From Lachnospiraceae bacterium MD335 (lineage in GTDB: Bacteria > Bacillota > Clostridia > Lachnospirales > Lachnospiraceae): a stretch of DNA of 64,000 bases. The position numbers and the translations under genes were made by a program. The DNA is taken from positions 245,229 to 309,228 of the forward strand of contig KE159631.1 in the NCBI GenBank assembly GCA_000403335.2, given 5' to 3'. Positions 6,982 to 16,180 of the stretch are shown here, piece after piece. The notes below the pieces were generated by a model. It made no database searches and was not told where the DNA came from. It saw only the letters and a list, made by a program, of their open reading frames with translations. Positions within the stretch are counted from its first letter, which is position 1. Each line of letters opens with the position of its first letter.

Positions 6982-8676
6982 ATGGGAAAGAATTTATCAA
7001 ATAATCAGCTTTTATTAAAAGAATGCATTCAGCAAGAATGTGTAGAGAGTGGTTTATATGAAAATGTAGATTTGTATTTTGAATACTTTGCATCAGCACA
7101 GGTTTTGAAGGATTATGATTTAAGTGATGATGAAATATTAAGCGGGATAATTGGTGGCAGTAATGATGGTGGATGTGATGGAATGTATATATTTCTTAAT
7201 AATGATCTTTTGATACAGGACCAAATTGCAAATTTGAGTGCACCAAAAGGAGCAGTGTTGAGTTTAATAATTGTTCAAGCTAAAAATACAACTGGTTTTG
7301 GTGAAAATGCAATAATGAAATGGAAAACAGTATCAAGTAATTTGTTAAGTATATCGAGTGATTTGAATAGTTTTTCAGACCGCTATAATGAACAAGTTAT
7401 AGATTCATTTATGATATTTAGGGATGCCATTACTAAATTGGTGCGTTCTCAGATTAAAGTGCAAATTCATTACTATTATGTAACTATAGCAAATGATAGG
7501 CATCCAAATGTAGACAGTCAAGCAGATGAGTTAAAGGATATTGTGAAACAGATGTATCCCTCGGCAAAGGTGGATGTTACTTTTGTTGGCGCGGATAGAT
7601 TAATGGAACTATATAATGCTGATACGGAAGTGTGTGCAAATTTAGAGTTTGCAGAAAATCCAATAGCAAGAGGTAAAAACACAGAATATGTTTCTTTAAT
7701 AAATTTGGGCACCTATTACAAGTTTATTACAGATGAAAGTAATAAGTTGAGAAGTAGTTTTTTTGAAGCTAACGTTCGAGATTATCAAGGAAAGAATTCG
7801 GTAAATACGTGTATAGCTGAAAGTCTTGCTTCAAACAATGGTGAAGATTTTTGGTGGCTTAATAATGGGATTACTATACTGGCAGAAAAAGTAATACCTG
7901 TTACAAATAAAGAATTATCAATTATTAATCCAGAGGTAGTAAATGGGCTTCAAACATCTACAGAAATATATAATTATTATTCTGAAAATTTGGGATTACT
8001 TGAGTCGGAAAATAGAAATGTTTTGATTCGTGTGATAGTGCCGGCTTCTGAGGAATCACGAGATAATATTATTTTTGCAACTAATAATCAAACTAATATA
8101 CCAAAGTCTTCATTGAGAGTGACAGACACAATTCATTTGCAGATTGAAATGTATTTTAAGAGTCGTGGTTTATACTATGATAGAAGAAAGAATTACTATA
8201 AAAACCAAAAGAAGAAAGCTGCTGATATTGTTGGAGTATCTTTTTTGGCACAATGCCTGATTAGTATATTTTTGAGAAAGCCTGATTTTGCTAGGGCAAG
8301 ACCTTCAACATTATTGACTGATGATGAAACGTATAAAAAGCTATATGAGTCAAATGCTGACCTAGAGGTATACTATAAAACAGCATTGTTGGGGAAGAAA
8401 GTACAGACTAATCTTGCAAAAACATCAGAAATGACGTCTGCTGAAAGAAATGATGTTTTGTATTATTTACTTTATGGTGTTTCGGCTAAAATTTTCTGTA
8501 AAAAGGATATTACATTTTTAGATGTTAAGAGTATGAATATGGATATTGTGACTGATGATTTGATAAATGAGTTAAAAATTGTAATTTATGCAAAATATAA
8601 AGAACTTGGTGGAAATGGAAGAGTTGCTAAAAGTGATACGTTTATCACTGAAATCGATAACATATTAGGATTATAG
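6982..8676 (+). CDS. AIPR-family protein embedded in the Type I RM locus
   Basis: 564 residues starting MGKNLSNNQLLLKECI after an AAAGGAG site, 20 bases after hsdS. Residues 55-100 look like a PD-(D/E)xK nuclease core: GGSNDGGCDGMYIF with an Asp at about 66, then a hydrophobic strand ending QAKN at about 98. The middle region (DFWWLNNGITILA, then NPEVVNGLQTS) matches the AIPR (abortive infection phage resistance) family. AIPR proteins are often found inside or beside Type I RM operons and act in phage defence; the mechanism is poorly known. Position and spacing suggest co-expression with hsdMS. The AIPR label is fairly sure; nuclease activity is inferred from the motif. Confidence 0.85.
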   Translation: MGKNLSNNQLLLKECIQQECVESGLYENVDLYFEYFASAQVLKDYDLSDDEILSGIIGGSNDGGCDGMYIFLNNDLLIQDQIANLSAPKGAVLSLIIVQAKNTTGFGENAIMKWKTVSSNLLSISSDLNSFSDRYNEQVIDSFMIFRDAITKLVRSQIKVQIHYYYVTIANDRHPNVDSQADELKDIVKQMYPSAKVDVTFVGADRLMELYNADTEVCANLEFAENPIARGKNTEYVSLINLGTYYKFITDESNKLRSSFFEANVRDYQGKNSVNTCIAESLASNNGEDFWWLNNGITILAEKVIPVTNKELSIINPEVVNGLQTSTEIYNYYSENLGLLESENRNVLIRVIVPASEESRDNIIFATNNQTNIPKSSLRVTDTIHLQIEMYFKSRGLYYDRRKNYYKNQKKKAADIVGVSFLAQCLISIFLRKPDFARARPSTLLTDDETYKKLYESNADLEVYYKTALLGKKVQTNLAKTSEMTSAERNDVLYYLLYGVSAKIFCKKDITFLDVKSMNMDIVTDDLINELKIVIYAKYKELGGNGRVAKSDTFITEIDNILGL

Positions 8677-8879
8677 AACATCAGGGGTTATATGTTATCT
8701 TCTTGAGGTTGAATTTGGATGGAAAGCCAAAGTTGTTTATTTTGTAGTTGGTAAACATTTACAATATTAATAATATTGATTATTTTGAATTGACATTAAA
8801 TTGCTCGATGTTATTCGAAACAGGTTTGAGATTTATAATTGCCAAAGTTTATGAGTGATAAAAATGTGAAATCAATGAT
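8677..8879 (+). other. Gap between the AIPR gene and the guest pair
   Basis: AT-rich, without a recognised gene or clear terminator. The promoter at 8880 suggests that a separate transcription unit starts here within the RM locus. Confidence 0.4.
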
Positions 8880-8908
8880 TTGTCTCAAAAGATCCTTTGT
8901 GTTATAGT
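8880..8908 (+). promoter_or_regulatory. Internal promoter for the 78-aa / retropepsin-like pair
   Basis: TTGTCT (8880..8885), a 17-base spacer and TATAGT (8903..8908). It lies about 60 bases before ATG 8971. Confidence 0.55.
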
Positions 8909-8970
8909 ACAAATAAAGAAAGTGCAGGGAATCATAAATTTTATAATAAATATAGGGAAGGGACGGTTAT

Positions 8971-9207
8971 ATGATAGAGAGATTAACGAGAGAACAGATG
9001 GCGCAAAAATATCCGGATATGTGGTTGGGGTTAAGCAACATTAAATATGCAAATGATGATGGTGTGACATTAGAATCGGCAGATGTAGTTTATACCGATA
9101 AAACAGAGGATGAATTGTTTGAAATTCAGTTGGATGGCGCTGAGGAAATTATAAGCTGGTACACAAATGACAATGCACTTCCATTAGGGGTGGCGGGGGT
9201 ATTATAA
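8971..9207 (+). CDS. Small acidic protein of unknown function
   Basis: 78 residues with an AAGGGA site eight bases upstream. The protein is acidic (runs such as TDKTEDELFEIQLDGAEE), has no membrane segment and no recognised motif. It ends in a Gly/Val-rich tail (LPLGVAGVL). The TAA at 9205..9207 overlaps the next ATG by one base, so the two proteins are coupled and probably act together. A partner, substrate or inhibitor of the aspartic-protease-like neighbour are all possible; none is shown by the sequence. Confidence 0.75.
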   Translation: MIERLTREQMAQKYPDMWLGLSNIKYANDDGVTLESADVVYTDKTEDELFEIQLDGAEEIISWYTNDNALPLGVAGVL

Positions 9208-9689
9208 TGCAGATAACACTACAATTAGATGATAAGGCAAGGAGACCAATAGTCAATTTGAATTGGTTTAATGGATGTCGTGCATTGATAGATACCGGTG
9301 CGCTTTTTCCAATATGGAATAAAAATGAAGATGTGCTCGTAAAAAAATTGGGAGCAGTACTCATAAAAAAGAATATAACATTCGGTGGTTTTGGAGGAGA
9401 AACGCAAGGCAATCTATATAGGATAAATTTTGAATTAAATGGGTTATATTTTCTTGATATGCCAATAGTAGCAAGCAAATTGATTAGAGCAAATTGGAGT
9501 ATGATTTTACCAGCAACAATGTTTGATGGTATGATATACGAGATTGATACAGTACGCAAAAAATTGAATATAAATATTGAAGACAATCAGCCGGTGAGGA
9601 TATTAAGACTTTCTGATGACAATAATAGTAATATTTCTGTATATTTAGCCGGAACATATGCAGTAAAAGCTGATTATAAAAATGTATAG
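9207..9689 (+). CDS. Retropepsin-like aspartic protease domain protein
   Basis: 160 residues. The motif CRALIDTGA (about 26-34) is the active-site signature of single-domain retropepsin-like (clan AA) aspartic proteases. A flap-like glycine-rich stretch FGGFGGETQG follows at about 59-68, and a second hydrophobic strand region later. Such proteins work as dimers with one catalytic Asp each. No signal peptide or membrane segment is present, so it would act in the cytoplasm. It is coupled to the 78-residue protein and inserted between hsdS and hsdR in the same orientation. Substrate unknown. The fold is inferred from the DTG motif and spacing. Confidence 0.7.
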   Translation: MQITLQLDDKARRPIVNLNWFNGCRALIDTGALFPIWNKNEDVLVKKLGAVLIKKNITFGGFGGETQGNLYRINFELNGLYFLDMPIVASKLIRANWSMILPATMFDGMIYEIDTVRKKLNINIEDNQPVRILRLSDDNNSNISVYLAGTYAVKADYKNV

Positions 9690-9787
9690 AATAAAGTAAG
9701 ACGTATATTTATATTGTTGTAGTATGTGTATCATGTAATGAGATTTTTTGAAGTATGATGAACTATGGGATAACAGGAGAAACGTAT

Positions 9788-12700
9788 ATGAGTTACGATT
9801 ATTCAGAAAATATATTAGTCCAAGAAAGTGTAGGACACCTTCTTGAAGAACTCGGCTGGAGAGTCGAGCTTGCTTATCATACAGAAGTTCTCGGTGACAA
9901 CGGTTCCTTTGGCAGAAAATCCTACAAGGACATTCTTTTGGTGCGCTATTTTAAAGAGGCTCTTAAAAGGCTTAATCCTTGGATAACGCCAGAACTTGCA
10001 GAGGACGCGCGAAAAACCTTTGAACAGCATCTGTCTACCTCCTCCTTAATGCAGATAAACGAAGAAAAGTATTTTATGATTCGTGATGGTATTCCGGTAA
10101 AGGTTAAAAATCCAAACGGAAAAATAGAAGAAAAGAAAGCGGCTATCATAGATTTTACCAATCCTGACAATAATGAGTTCCTTGCCATTAAAGAATTAAA
10201 AATACATGGAGACCTGTATCGCAGGCGTACAGACATCGTAGGATTTGTAAACGGTATCCCGCTTTTATTTGTGGAACTGAAAAAGAATACGGTAGATGTG
10301 CAGGATGCGTATACGAATAATTACACGGACTATTTGGATACAATCCCCCATTTGTTTTATTATAATGCGTTTTTGATTCTTTCCAACGGACTCCAGTCAA
10401 AAGTAGGTACACTTGCAAGTAAGTATGAATTTTTTCATGAGTGGAAGAGACTGAATGAGCAGGAAACAGGCAGTGTTGCATTGGAAACCATGCTTCGGGG
10501 AATCTGCAATAGAGCAAACTTCCTTGACTTATTAGAAAACTTTATTCTGTACGACCATTCCGGCGGAACCACAGTCAAGATACTTGCGAGGAATCATCAG
10601 TATCTTGGCGTGAATGAAGTAGTAAAGGCTTATGAGGCGCGTAAACTTAACAATGGTAAGCTCGGTGTATTTTGGCATACGCAGGGCTCCGGTAAAAGCT
10701 ATTCTATGGTATTTCTTTCTCAGAAAATACGCAGAAAGTTTGCTGGTTCGCCTACGATTGTGATACTCACCGACAGAGACGAGCTGAATACGCAGATTAG
10801 CGATACATTTGAAAACTGTGGTTTGTTGGGAAAAACAAAAGCTTCAGAGTTTATTGCCACAAGCGGTGATAATCTGATTAAAAAATTAGAGGGTAATCCA
10901 AGCTTTATCTTTACCCTGATTCAGAAATTCAATAGGAAAGTGGAAAAGCCGATTATTCCAGACCACGACATCATTATTATGTCGGATGAGGCGCACAGAA
11001 GCCACTATGGTATATTTGCAGATAATATGGCAGACCTGCTTCCGACAGCGTCGAAAATCGGTTTTACAGGAACTCCGCTTCTATCAAATGACAACATTAC
11101 AGAGCGTACTTTCGGCGGTTATATTTCTATTTATGATTTTAAACGTGCAGTAGAGGATAGAGCTACAGTACCTCTTTATTATGAAAATAGAGGCGAGAGG
11201 ATACTGGATATTCACAATCCCAATATTACAGATAGAATTCTTGATGCGATGGAAGCGGCGGACCTTGATGCAGAGCAAAGTGAAAAGATGGAACGCGAGT
11301 TCGAAAAAGAAATTCATCTTTTAACGGCAGAGCCAAGACTTCGTTCGATTGCCAAAGATTTTGTGTCACATTATTCCGACCTTTGGACAAGCGGTAAAGC
11401 AATGTTTGTATGTCTGAATAAGGTAACGTGCGTTCGTATGTACAATATGGTGCAGGAGTATTGGCAGGAAGAAATCGAACGATTAAAGATAAAACGAAAA
11501 ACGGTTACACAGCAGGAAGCTCAGGAGCTGGACCGTAAAATCAAGTGGATGACGGATACAGAAATGGCTGTGGTAATTTCACAGGAGCAGAACGAAATCC
11601 AAATATTTAAGAAATGGCATCTTGATATAAAATCGCATCGTGAGAAGATGGAAAAACGAGAGCTTGATAAAGAATTCAAGGATAGTGACAATCCTTTACG
11701 GATAGTTTTTGTCTGTGCAATGTGGCTGACAGGGTTTGATGTTAAGTGCATGTCATGCTTGTATTTAGACAAGCCTTTGAAAGCGCATACGTTGATGCAG
11801 ACGATTGCAAGGGCAAATCGTGTAGCAGAAGGCAAGAATAACGGACTTATTATTGACTATATCGGTATTGTAAAAGCACTTCGTAAAGCGCTTGCCGATT
11901 ATACGGCAAGTGTAGGTGTTAGAAATACCGATCCGACAGTCGATAAGGGTGAATTGATAGAGAGGGTATTAGAAGTTATAGCTGCTGCAATTGCGTTTTT
12001 GCACAGCAAAGATTTTAATTTAAATAATCTTGTAGCGGCTAAGGACTTTGAAAAACTTGCATTGTTACAAGAAGCGGCGAATGTTGTTTCTGAAAGCAGG
12101 GAGAGCATAAAGCAGTTTAGGACCTATGGAAATGAGTTAAGCCGTATGATGAAGTATCTCAACAGACATGATATTTCGTATGAGGACAGACAAAGGAAAG
12201 ATGCTATTATTGCGATATATAGTGAGCTGAAGAAAAAGAAGAAGCATGTGGATACGGTTGATTTGATGGTAGAAATTAATGGTATTATGGGCGAATATAT
12301 TTTGATGGAACCAACATCTCAAGACAGGAGTATGGAAAAGCGTTTTGACATCAGTAAGATTGATTTTGATATACTTCGAAGAGAGTTTGCTATGGTAAAA
12401 AAGAAAAATCTAATGTTCAAGGAGCTTGATGAGCTTATTCGAATGCGCTTGGACAAAATGCTCAGGGAAAATCCGAAACGTGTAGACTATTATGAGCGTT
12501 ATCAGAAGATTATTGAAGAATACAATCAAGACCAGGACAGAGCGAATATTGAAAAGGTATTTATGGAATTGATGGATTTGGCAAGTTCCATGAATCAGGA
12601 GGAACAGAGATATGTTCGGGAAGGCTTCACAAGTGATGAGGAATTATCCGTGTATGATATGCTTTTTGACGAAAACCTATCAAAGGAAGATATCAAGAAG

Positions 12701-12919
12701 ATGAAAAAGATTGCGGTAGATTTACTGGATAAGATTAAGAGTAAGATTTCGGAACTTGACCATTGGACCGATAAACAGGAAACGAAAGCAGAAGTCGATA
12801 CGCTGATTGGAAAGATTTTGTGGGAAGAGCTGCCGGAGTGTTATTCAGATCGTGCAATATTTACGTATCGGCAGAAGATATATGAATATGTCTATATGAG
12901 GTATAAAGTAGTGGCATAG
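9788..12919 (+). CDS. hsdR: Type I restriction enzyme endonuclease/translocase subunit
   Basis: 1043 residues from ATG 9788, chosen because AGGAG lies eight bases upstream; an upstream in-frame ATG at 9755 lacks such a site. The order is: PD-ExK nuclease (RRRTDIVGF at about 146, then VELKKN); Walker A (TQGSGKS) at about 299; DEAH-type box (MSDEAHRSHYG) at about 399; motif III GFTGTP; a second RecA lobe with TGFDVK and QTIARANR; then a long helical C-terminal region that docks on HsdM. It translocates and cuts unmethylated DNA with HsdM and HsdS. It is separated from hsdS by three guest genes, so expression may be independent. Confidence 0.96.
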   Translation: MSYDYSENILVQESVGHLLEELGWRVELAYHTEVLGDNGSFGRKSYKDILLVRYFKEALKRLNPWITPELAEDARKTFEQHLSTSSLMQINEEKYFMIRDGIPVKVKNPNGKIEEKKAAIIDFTNPDNNEFLAIKELKIHGDLYRRRTDIVGFVNGIPLLFVELKKNTVDVQDAYTNNYTDYLDTIPHLFYYNAFLILSNGLQSKVGTLASKYEFFHEWKRLNEQETGSVALETMLRGICNRANFLDLLENFILYDHSGGTTVKILARNHQYLGVNEVVKAYEARKLNNGKLGVFWHTQGSGKSYSMVFLSQKIRRKFAGSPTIVILTDRDELNTQISDTFENCGLLGKTKASEFIATSGDNLIKKLEGNPSFIFTLIQKFNRKVEKPIIPDHDIIIMSDEAHRSHYGIFADNMADLLPTASKIGFTGTPLLSNDNITERTFGGYISIYDFKRAVEDRATVPLYYENRGERILDIHNPNITDRILDAMEAADLDAEQSEKMEREFEKEIHLLTAEPRLRSIAKDFVSHYSDLWTSGKAMFVCLNKVTCVRMYNMVQEYWQEEIERLKIKRKTVTQQEAQELDRKIKWMTDTEMAVVISQEQNEIQIFKKWHLDIKSHREKMEKRELDKEFKDSDNPLRIVFVCAMWLTGFDVKCMSCLYLDKPLKAHTLMQTIARANRVAEGKNNGLIIDYIGIVKALRKALADYTASVGVRNTDPTVDKGELIERVLEVIAAAIAFLHSKDFNLNNLVAAKDFEKLALLQEAANVVSESRESIKQFRTYGNELSRMMKYLNRHDISYEDRQRKDAIIAIYSELKKKKKHVDTVDLMVEINGIMGEYILMEPTSQDRSMEKRFDISKIDFDILRREFAMVKKKNLMFKELDELIRMRLDKMLRENPKRVDYYERYQKIIEEYNQDQDRANIEKVFMELMDLASSMNQEEQRYVREGFTSDEELSVYDMLFDENLSKEDIKKMKKIAVDLLDKIKSKISELDHWTDKQETKAEVDTLIGKILWEELPECYSDRAIFTYRQKIYEYVYMRYKVVA

Positions 12920-12982
12920 TTGATGTTCCTATCAGGATATAGCATTTATTGGTAAGTCCGTAAGAAAACGTATAGCCAGCAG

Positions 12983-13037
12983 GTAAAAATCCATTTGCCT
13001 GGATTTTTACACATTACTGGAACGGAGTGAACAGTAA
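12983..13037 (+). repeat. Tandem hairpins after hsdR
   Basis: GTAAAAATCCA (12983..12993) pairs perfectly with TGGATTTTTAC (13000..13010). TTACTG (13014..13019) pairs with CAGTAA (13032..13037) around GAACGGAGTGAA. No T-run follows. The second hairpin looks like a dispersed palindromic element, but no second copy was noticed in this window. Confidence 0.5.
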
Positions 13038-13163
13038 CGTGGCGTAATCATATGATAGGGTAAGTTTTAATTGCGGAAAAAACTATGAGAGAATATAATG
13101 AAATTAGAAATTTTGCGGATATTTTTAGTCTATGCGTATGCTTACTTATAGGGAGGAATTGAA

Positions 13164-14270
13164 ATGGAAATAACGCAGATAGGAACGGTGCAGCAGTATA
13201 AATCAGATGTTGCTTTTAAAACATTGGTAGAAGGCGTCAATGATAATTTATATTTTATCCCCAAATATCAAAGAAAGTTCCGGTGGAAGATAGAGCAGGT
13301 TCAGGAACTTGCACGTTCTTTAGTAAGAGGATATCCAATTCCTCCGATTTATGCATATCGGAATGCAGACGGACAATTGGAAATTTTGGATGGACAACAG
13401 CGGGTTATGAGTCTGTTCTTTTATTATATTGGCAGGTTTATTGATATACAAAAGGCTTCCGCAGTCGATTATCGAAAAATGGACATTGAGAATATGAAGT
13501 ATCAGGAGGCATTAGAAAAAAATTTTGATTTGATAGAGATGCATACATATTTAGAAGAAGATGATGAAACAGGGGAGAAAACTGAAATTAGTTATGATGC
13601 ACTATCCACAAAATCAAGGCTAAAAGTAGATTATACGACAATTACGGTTGTCGAGCTTCGATGGGACACAATGGGAGAGCGTATAACAGATATACAAAGA
13701 ATTTTTGAAAATTTGAATTCAAGGGGAACGAAACTTTCTCCTCAAGAGATCAGAAACGGAGTATATAATTGTCCTTTTTATGATATGCTAAGAACCGTCA
13801 ATATGGAAAATAATGCTTGGAAAAAAATAAGGGGAAGGGAAAGCGATAAAGAAGAAGATATGGAGATGCTTTTGCGTCTTTGTACAGTGGAAAAAAATGT
13901 AGCGTATAAAAAAGGCGAGTTTATTATTAATAATTATCATAGTAAATATTCTGACTGGATGGACGAATTTTCGGAAAGCTCGCTAAAGATGAGTGATGCA
14001 GAAATTGAACGTTATAAATTGGTTTTAGAAGATTTTTTTGCACGTTTTCAATTAGGTAAGGTATTAGGTTTGCAGAAAGCATTAATCGAAAGTATGTTTG
14101 TAGTGATAGAAAAAGCGAATTTGGAAGTGCACATAACAGACGAGGTGGTGAATGCAATCTTGAATGATAGCAGATATAAGGATAGCTCCAGACAGGGAAT
14201 GGTTCAAAAAGGAAAAATGAATGAGAGGTGGAAGGGAACATATGAAGTTTTGTCAAAGTATGCTTCATGA
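13164..14270 (+). CDS. DUF262 (GmrS/ParB-like) protein
   Basis: 368 residues after a GGGAGG site seven bases before the ATG. The N-terminal domain has the DUF262 pattern: FIPKYQRKFRWK at about 32-43, then LEILDGQQRVMSL at about 72-84, where DGQQR is the ParB/Srx-type nucleotide-binding signature. NSRGTKLSPQEIRNGVY near 190 is also typical. DUF262 is the GmrS half of the GmrSD modification-dependent restriction enzymes, where it binds and hydrolyses nucleotides. The usual C-terminal DUF1524 nuclease half is absent; the remainder is helical. The last 29 bases overlap the start of the ATPase gene. It is first in a three-gene defence-like cassette. Confidence 0.88.
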   Translation: MEITQIGTVQQYKSDVAFKTLVEGVNDNLYFIPKYQRKFRWKIEQVQELARSLVRGYPIPPIYAYRNADGQLEILDGQQRVMSLFFYYIGRFIDIQKASAVDYRKMDIENMKYQEALEKNFDLIEMHTYLEEDDETGEKTEISYDALSTKSRLKVDYTTITVVELRWDTMGERITDIQRIFENLNSRGTKLSPQEIRNGVYNCPFYDMLRTVNMENNAWKKIRGRESDKEEDMEMLLRLCTVEKNVAYKKGEFIINNYHSKYSDWMDEFSESSLKMSDAEIERYKLVLEDFFARFQLGKVLGLQKALIESMFVVIEKANLEVHITDEVVNAILNDSRYKDSSRQGMVQKGKMNERWKGTYEVLSKYAS

Positions 14271-15183
14271 AACAGTGGAATTATTGAAGGGCAATCAGTT
14301 GCCATATTCGGATAGCATTCTCATCGGCGAGAACGCATCAGGAAAATCTGAGGCAATTAAGCGTTTTATGCAAGAGGCGGATAGAGTTATTTATTTTATT
14401 GATGCGATAAACCGCAACTTTAATATTCATGCAGTGAAAGCATTAGGAGAACAATTACAATACAAATCATCTATTTTGAGAAAACGCTTAGAAGATGATC
14501 ATTTCAATTTAAGAGATTCATGGGCATACTATGGCACTGCAACGGAGTGTGTTGAATTGATTTATCCGCATTTTGAAGAACGGATACAATCGTTACTTCG
14601 CAGTTGTTTTGGAATAGGATTTTCGATCTATTCACCTGAAACGCAGGAGGTTCAATATGATTCCGGAGATATTGGGAGAATATCAAATGGTTATCAGGCA
14701 ATCATACGCATTCTTTTAGAATTATTATATTTTCAGGAAGTGAATCCCGTAAAGAATCAAGAACGTGCACTTGTTATTATTGATGAAATTGATGAATATT
14801 TATCGCCTAATAATGCAGGGAAATTATTTGAATTGATGAAAAAAGAATTTCCAGAAACAGACTTTATCGTGACAACGCATTCACCGGAAGTAATAGCAGT
14901 TGCATCGAAATGTAATATTATAATTATGCATGAAAGCAGCGTTGAAATTTTAGATGCAGGTGATTTTCGGAACATTGATGAGGCTATGGTTGTTTTTAAA
15001 GGCGTATTTGGGAGAAGTCAGAATAGTGACGGTAGTCAATATGAGGAAATTTTGAGACAGCTTTTTAATAATCGGATTGCTGGTATTTGGGGAGAGAATG
15101 AACAGAGAAGTTATGCAATGATAAATGAAACAGAATTAACGAAGGCGGAAAAGGTTTTATATCGTCAAATTGGAGCGTGGTAA
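14242..15183 (+). CDS. Small RecF/OLD-like AAA ATPase
   Basis: 313 residues from ATG 14242, preceded by GGAAGGGA within the end of the DUF262 gene; a 21-base-longer frame begins at 14221 with no better site. Walker A is GENASGKS at about 29-36. A signature-like region (SNGYQAIIRILLELL) is near 155. Walker B is LVIIDEIDEYLSP at about 177, followed by a switch histidine in TTHSPEV. This is the AAA_15/AAA_21 class found in defence ATPases (OLD, PtuA, Gabija). It lacks a TOPRIM nuclease domain, so nuclease activity would come from the HNH partner next door, as in Septu. It is shorter than typical PtuA. Confidence 0.85.
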   Translation: MKFCQSMLHETVELLKGNQLPYSDSILIGENASGKSEAIKRFMQEADRVIYFIDAINRNFNIHAVKALGEQLQYKSSILRKRLEDDHFNLRDSWAYYGTATECVELIYPHFEERIQSLLRSCFGIGFSIYSPETQEVQYDSGDIGRISNGYQAIIRILLELLYFQEVNPVKNQERALVIIDEIDEYLSPNNAGKLFELMKKEFPETDFIVTTHSPEVIAVASKCNIIIMHESSVEILDAGDFRNIDEAMVVFKGVFGRSQNSDGSQYEEILRQLFNNRIAGIWGENEQRSYAMINETELTKAEKVLYRQIGAW

Positions 15184-15184
15184 A

Positions 15185-15988
15185 ATGGAAACGGATGTAC
15201 TGATGATAGATTTACCACAATATTGTGTGGAGTATTCGGACGAAAAATATTGCTATACGCATGGAAAAGGAAAAGAGAACCTAAAGAAAGTTTTGTATGA
15301 TGCAAGCAGTAATTACTGTATGTATTGCTATACCCGTATTAAAATTGACACAAATGATTTTGGACATTTGGAACATGCAATAGAACGTTCAATTGCACCT
15401 GAAAAACTTACAAATTGTATTCCAAACATAGGGATTGCCTGCCCACAATGTAATGACAAATATAAAAAAATTGGAGAGAAACAAAGATATCCTGATTATC
15501 AGGATATAGAAAACTTTAAGAAAGAGGCAGACTGTGGAAAGGGATTTTGTAAAAAGCCATGTGAGGCATATCAGAAATTGAAAAGGGCGTATTTGAAAAG
15601 AAGTAACGCACAGTTTTTAATGCAGCCATTAGGGGTAAATGTTGAGGATATAGGGATACATGAGAAAAGGACATTAAAGCTGCAATATGATGTGTTGAAC
15701 AATGCATATATCCCCAGTAAGAAAGAACAATACTCCCAAAAGGAAGAAGATTTTTTGCATCACCATATTGACATGTTTTGTTTGAATTCTGCGGAACGGA
15801 AATCTACACAGCTGGTAAAGTTTTTAAGAGATACGATTCAGAAAGAAGGGAATTATACAACAGTTGAATATAACAATCAAGTTGTGGAATTGTTTGTTGA
15901 AACAGTTTTAAAGGGTAAAAGTGCGGAACAAATTTTAAAAATATGTACATATTTGTATACCTATGTAAGTTTGAAGTTTCAGGCGTAA
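15185..15988 (+). CDS. HNH-type endonuclease with zinc ribbon
   Basis: 267 residues from ATG 15185, one base after the ATPase stop, with TTGGAGC upstream. The motif order fits an HNH nuclease with structural zinc: NYCMYCYTRI (CxxC, about 43-48), HLEHAIERS (about 61, the catalytic HxxH region), NCIPN and the Asn-bearing stretch, then IACPQCNDKYK (second CxxC). This resembles PtuB/RloB-type HNH proteins that pair with an ATPase. The C-terminal half is helical without recognised motifs. The likely role is the toxic or DNA-cutting effector of the cassette, controlled by the ATPase and the DUF262 protein. Confidence 0.85.
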   Translation: METDVLMIDLPQYCVEYSDEKYCYTHGKGKENLKKVLYDASSNYCMYCYTRIKIDTNDFGHLEHAIERSIAPEKLTNCIPNIGIACPQCNDKYKKIGEKQRYPDYQDIENFKKEADCGKGFCKKPCEAYQKLKRAYLKRSNAQFLMQPLGVNVEDIGIHEKRTLKLQYDVLNNAYIPSKKEQYSQKEEDFLHHHIDMFCLNSAERKSTQLVKFLRDTIQKEGNYTTVEYNNQVVELFVETVLKGKSAEQILKICTYLYTYVSLKFQA

Positions 15989-16180
15989 AAAATTTTTGCT
16001 CTCCGTACTTGATAAAACGCATTAGTGATGTCATCAGGCGTGTTGAGGGCTTTTAGTAATGGGTATGCGTATCTGATAAAATAAGCAGATTAAGACGGGG
16101 AATGGCAAAAGAATATTTTTATCAGATTCCCCCTACCCTGCATATCATATTGGTAAAAGCAAAACAGAGGTTGAAACGCA

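Noticed and set aside
9755-9787. Upstream start for hsdR
   Set aside because: ATG 9788 has an AGGAG at the right distance; the earlier ATG has none.
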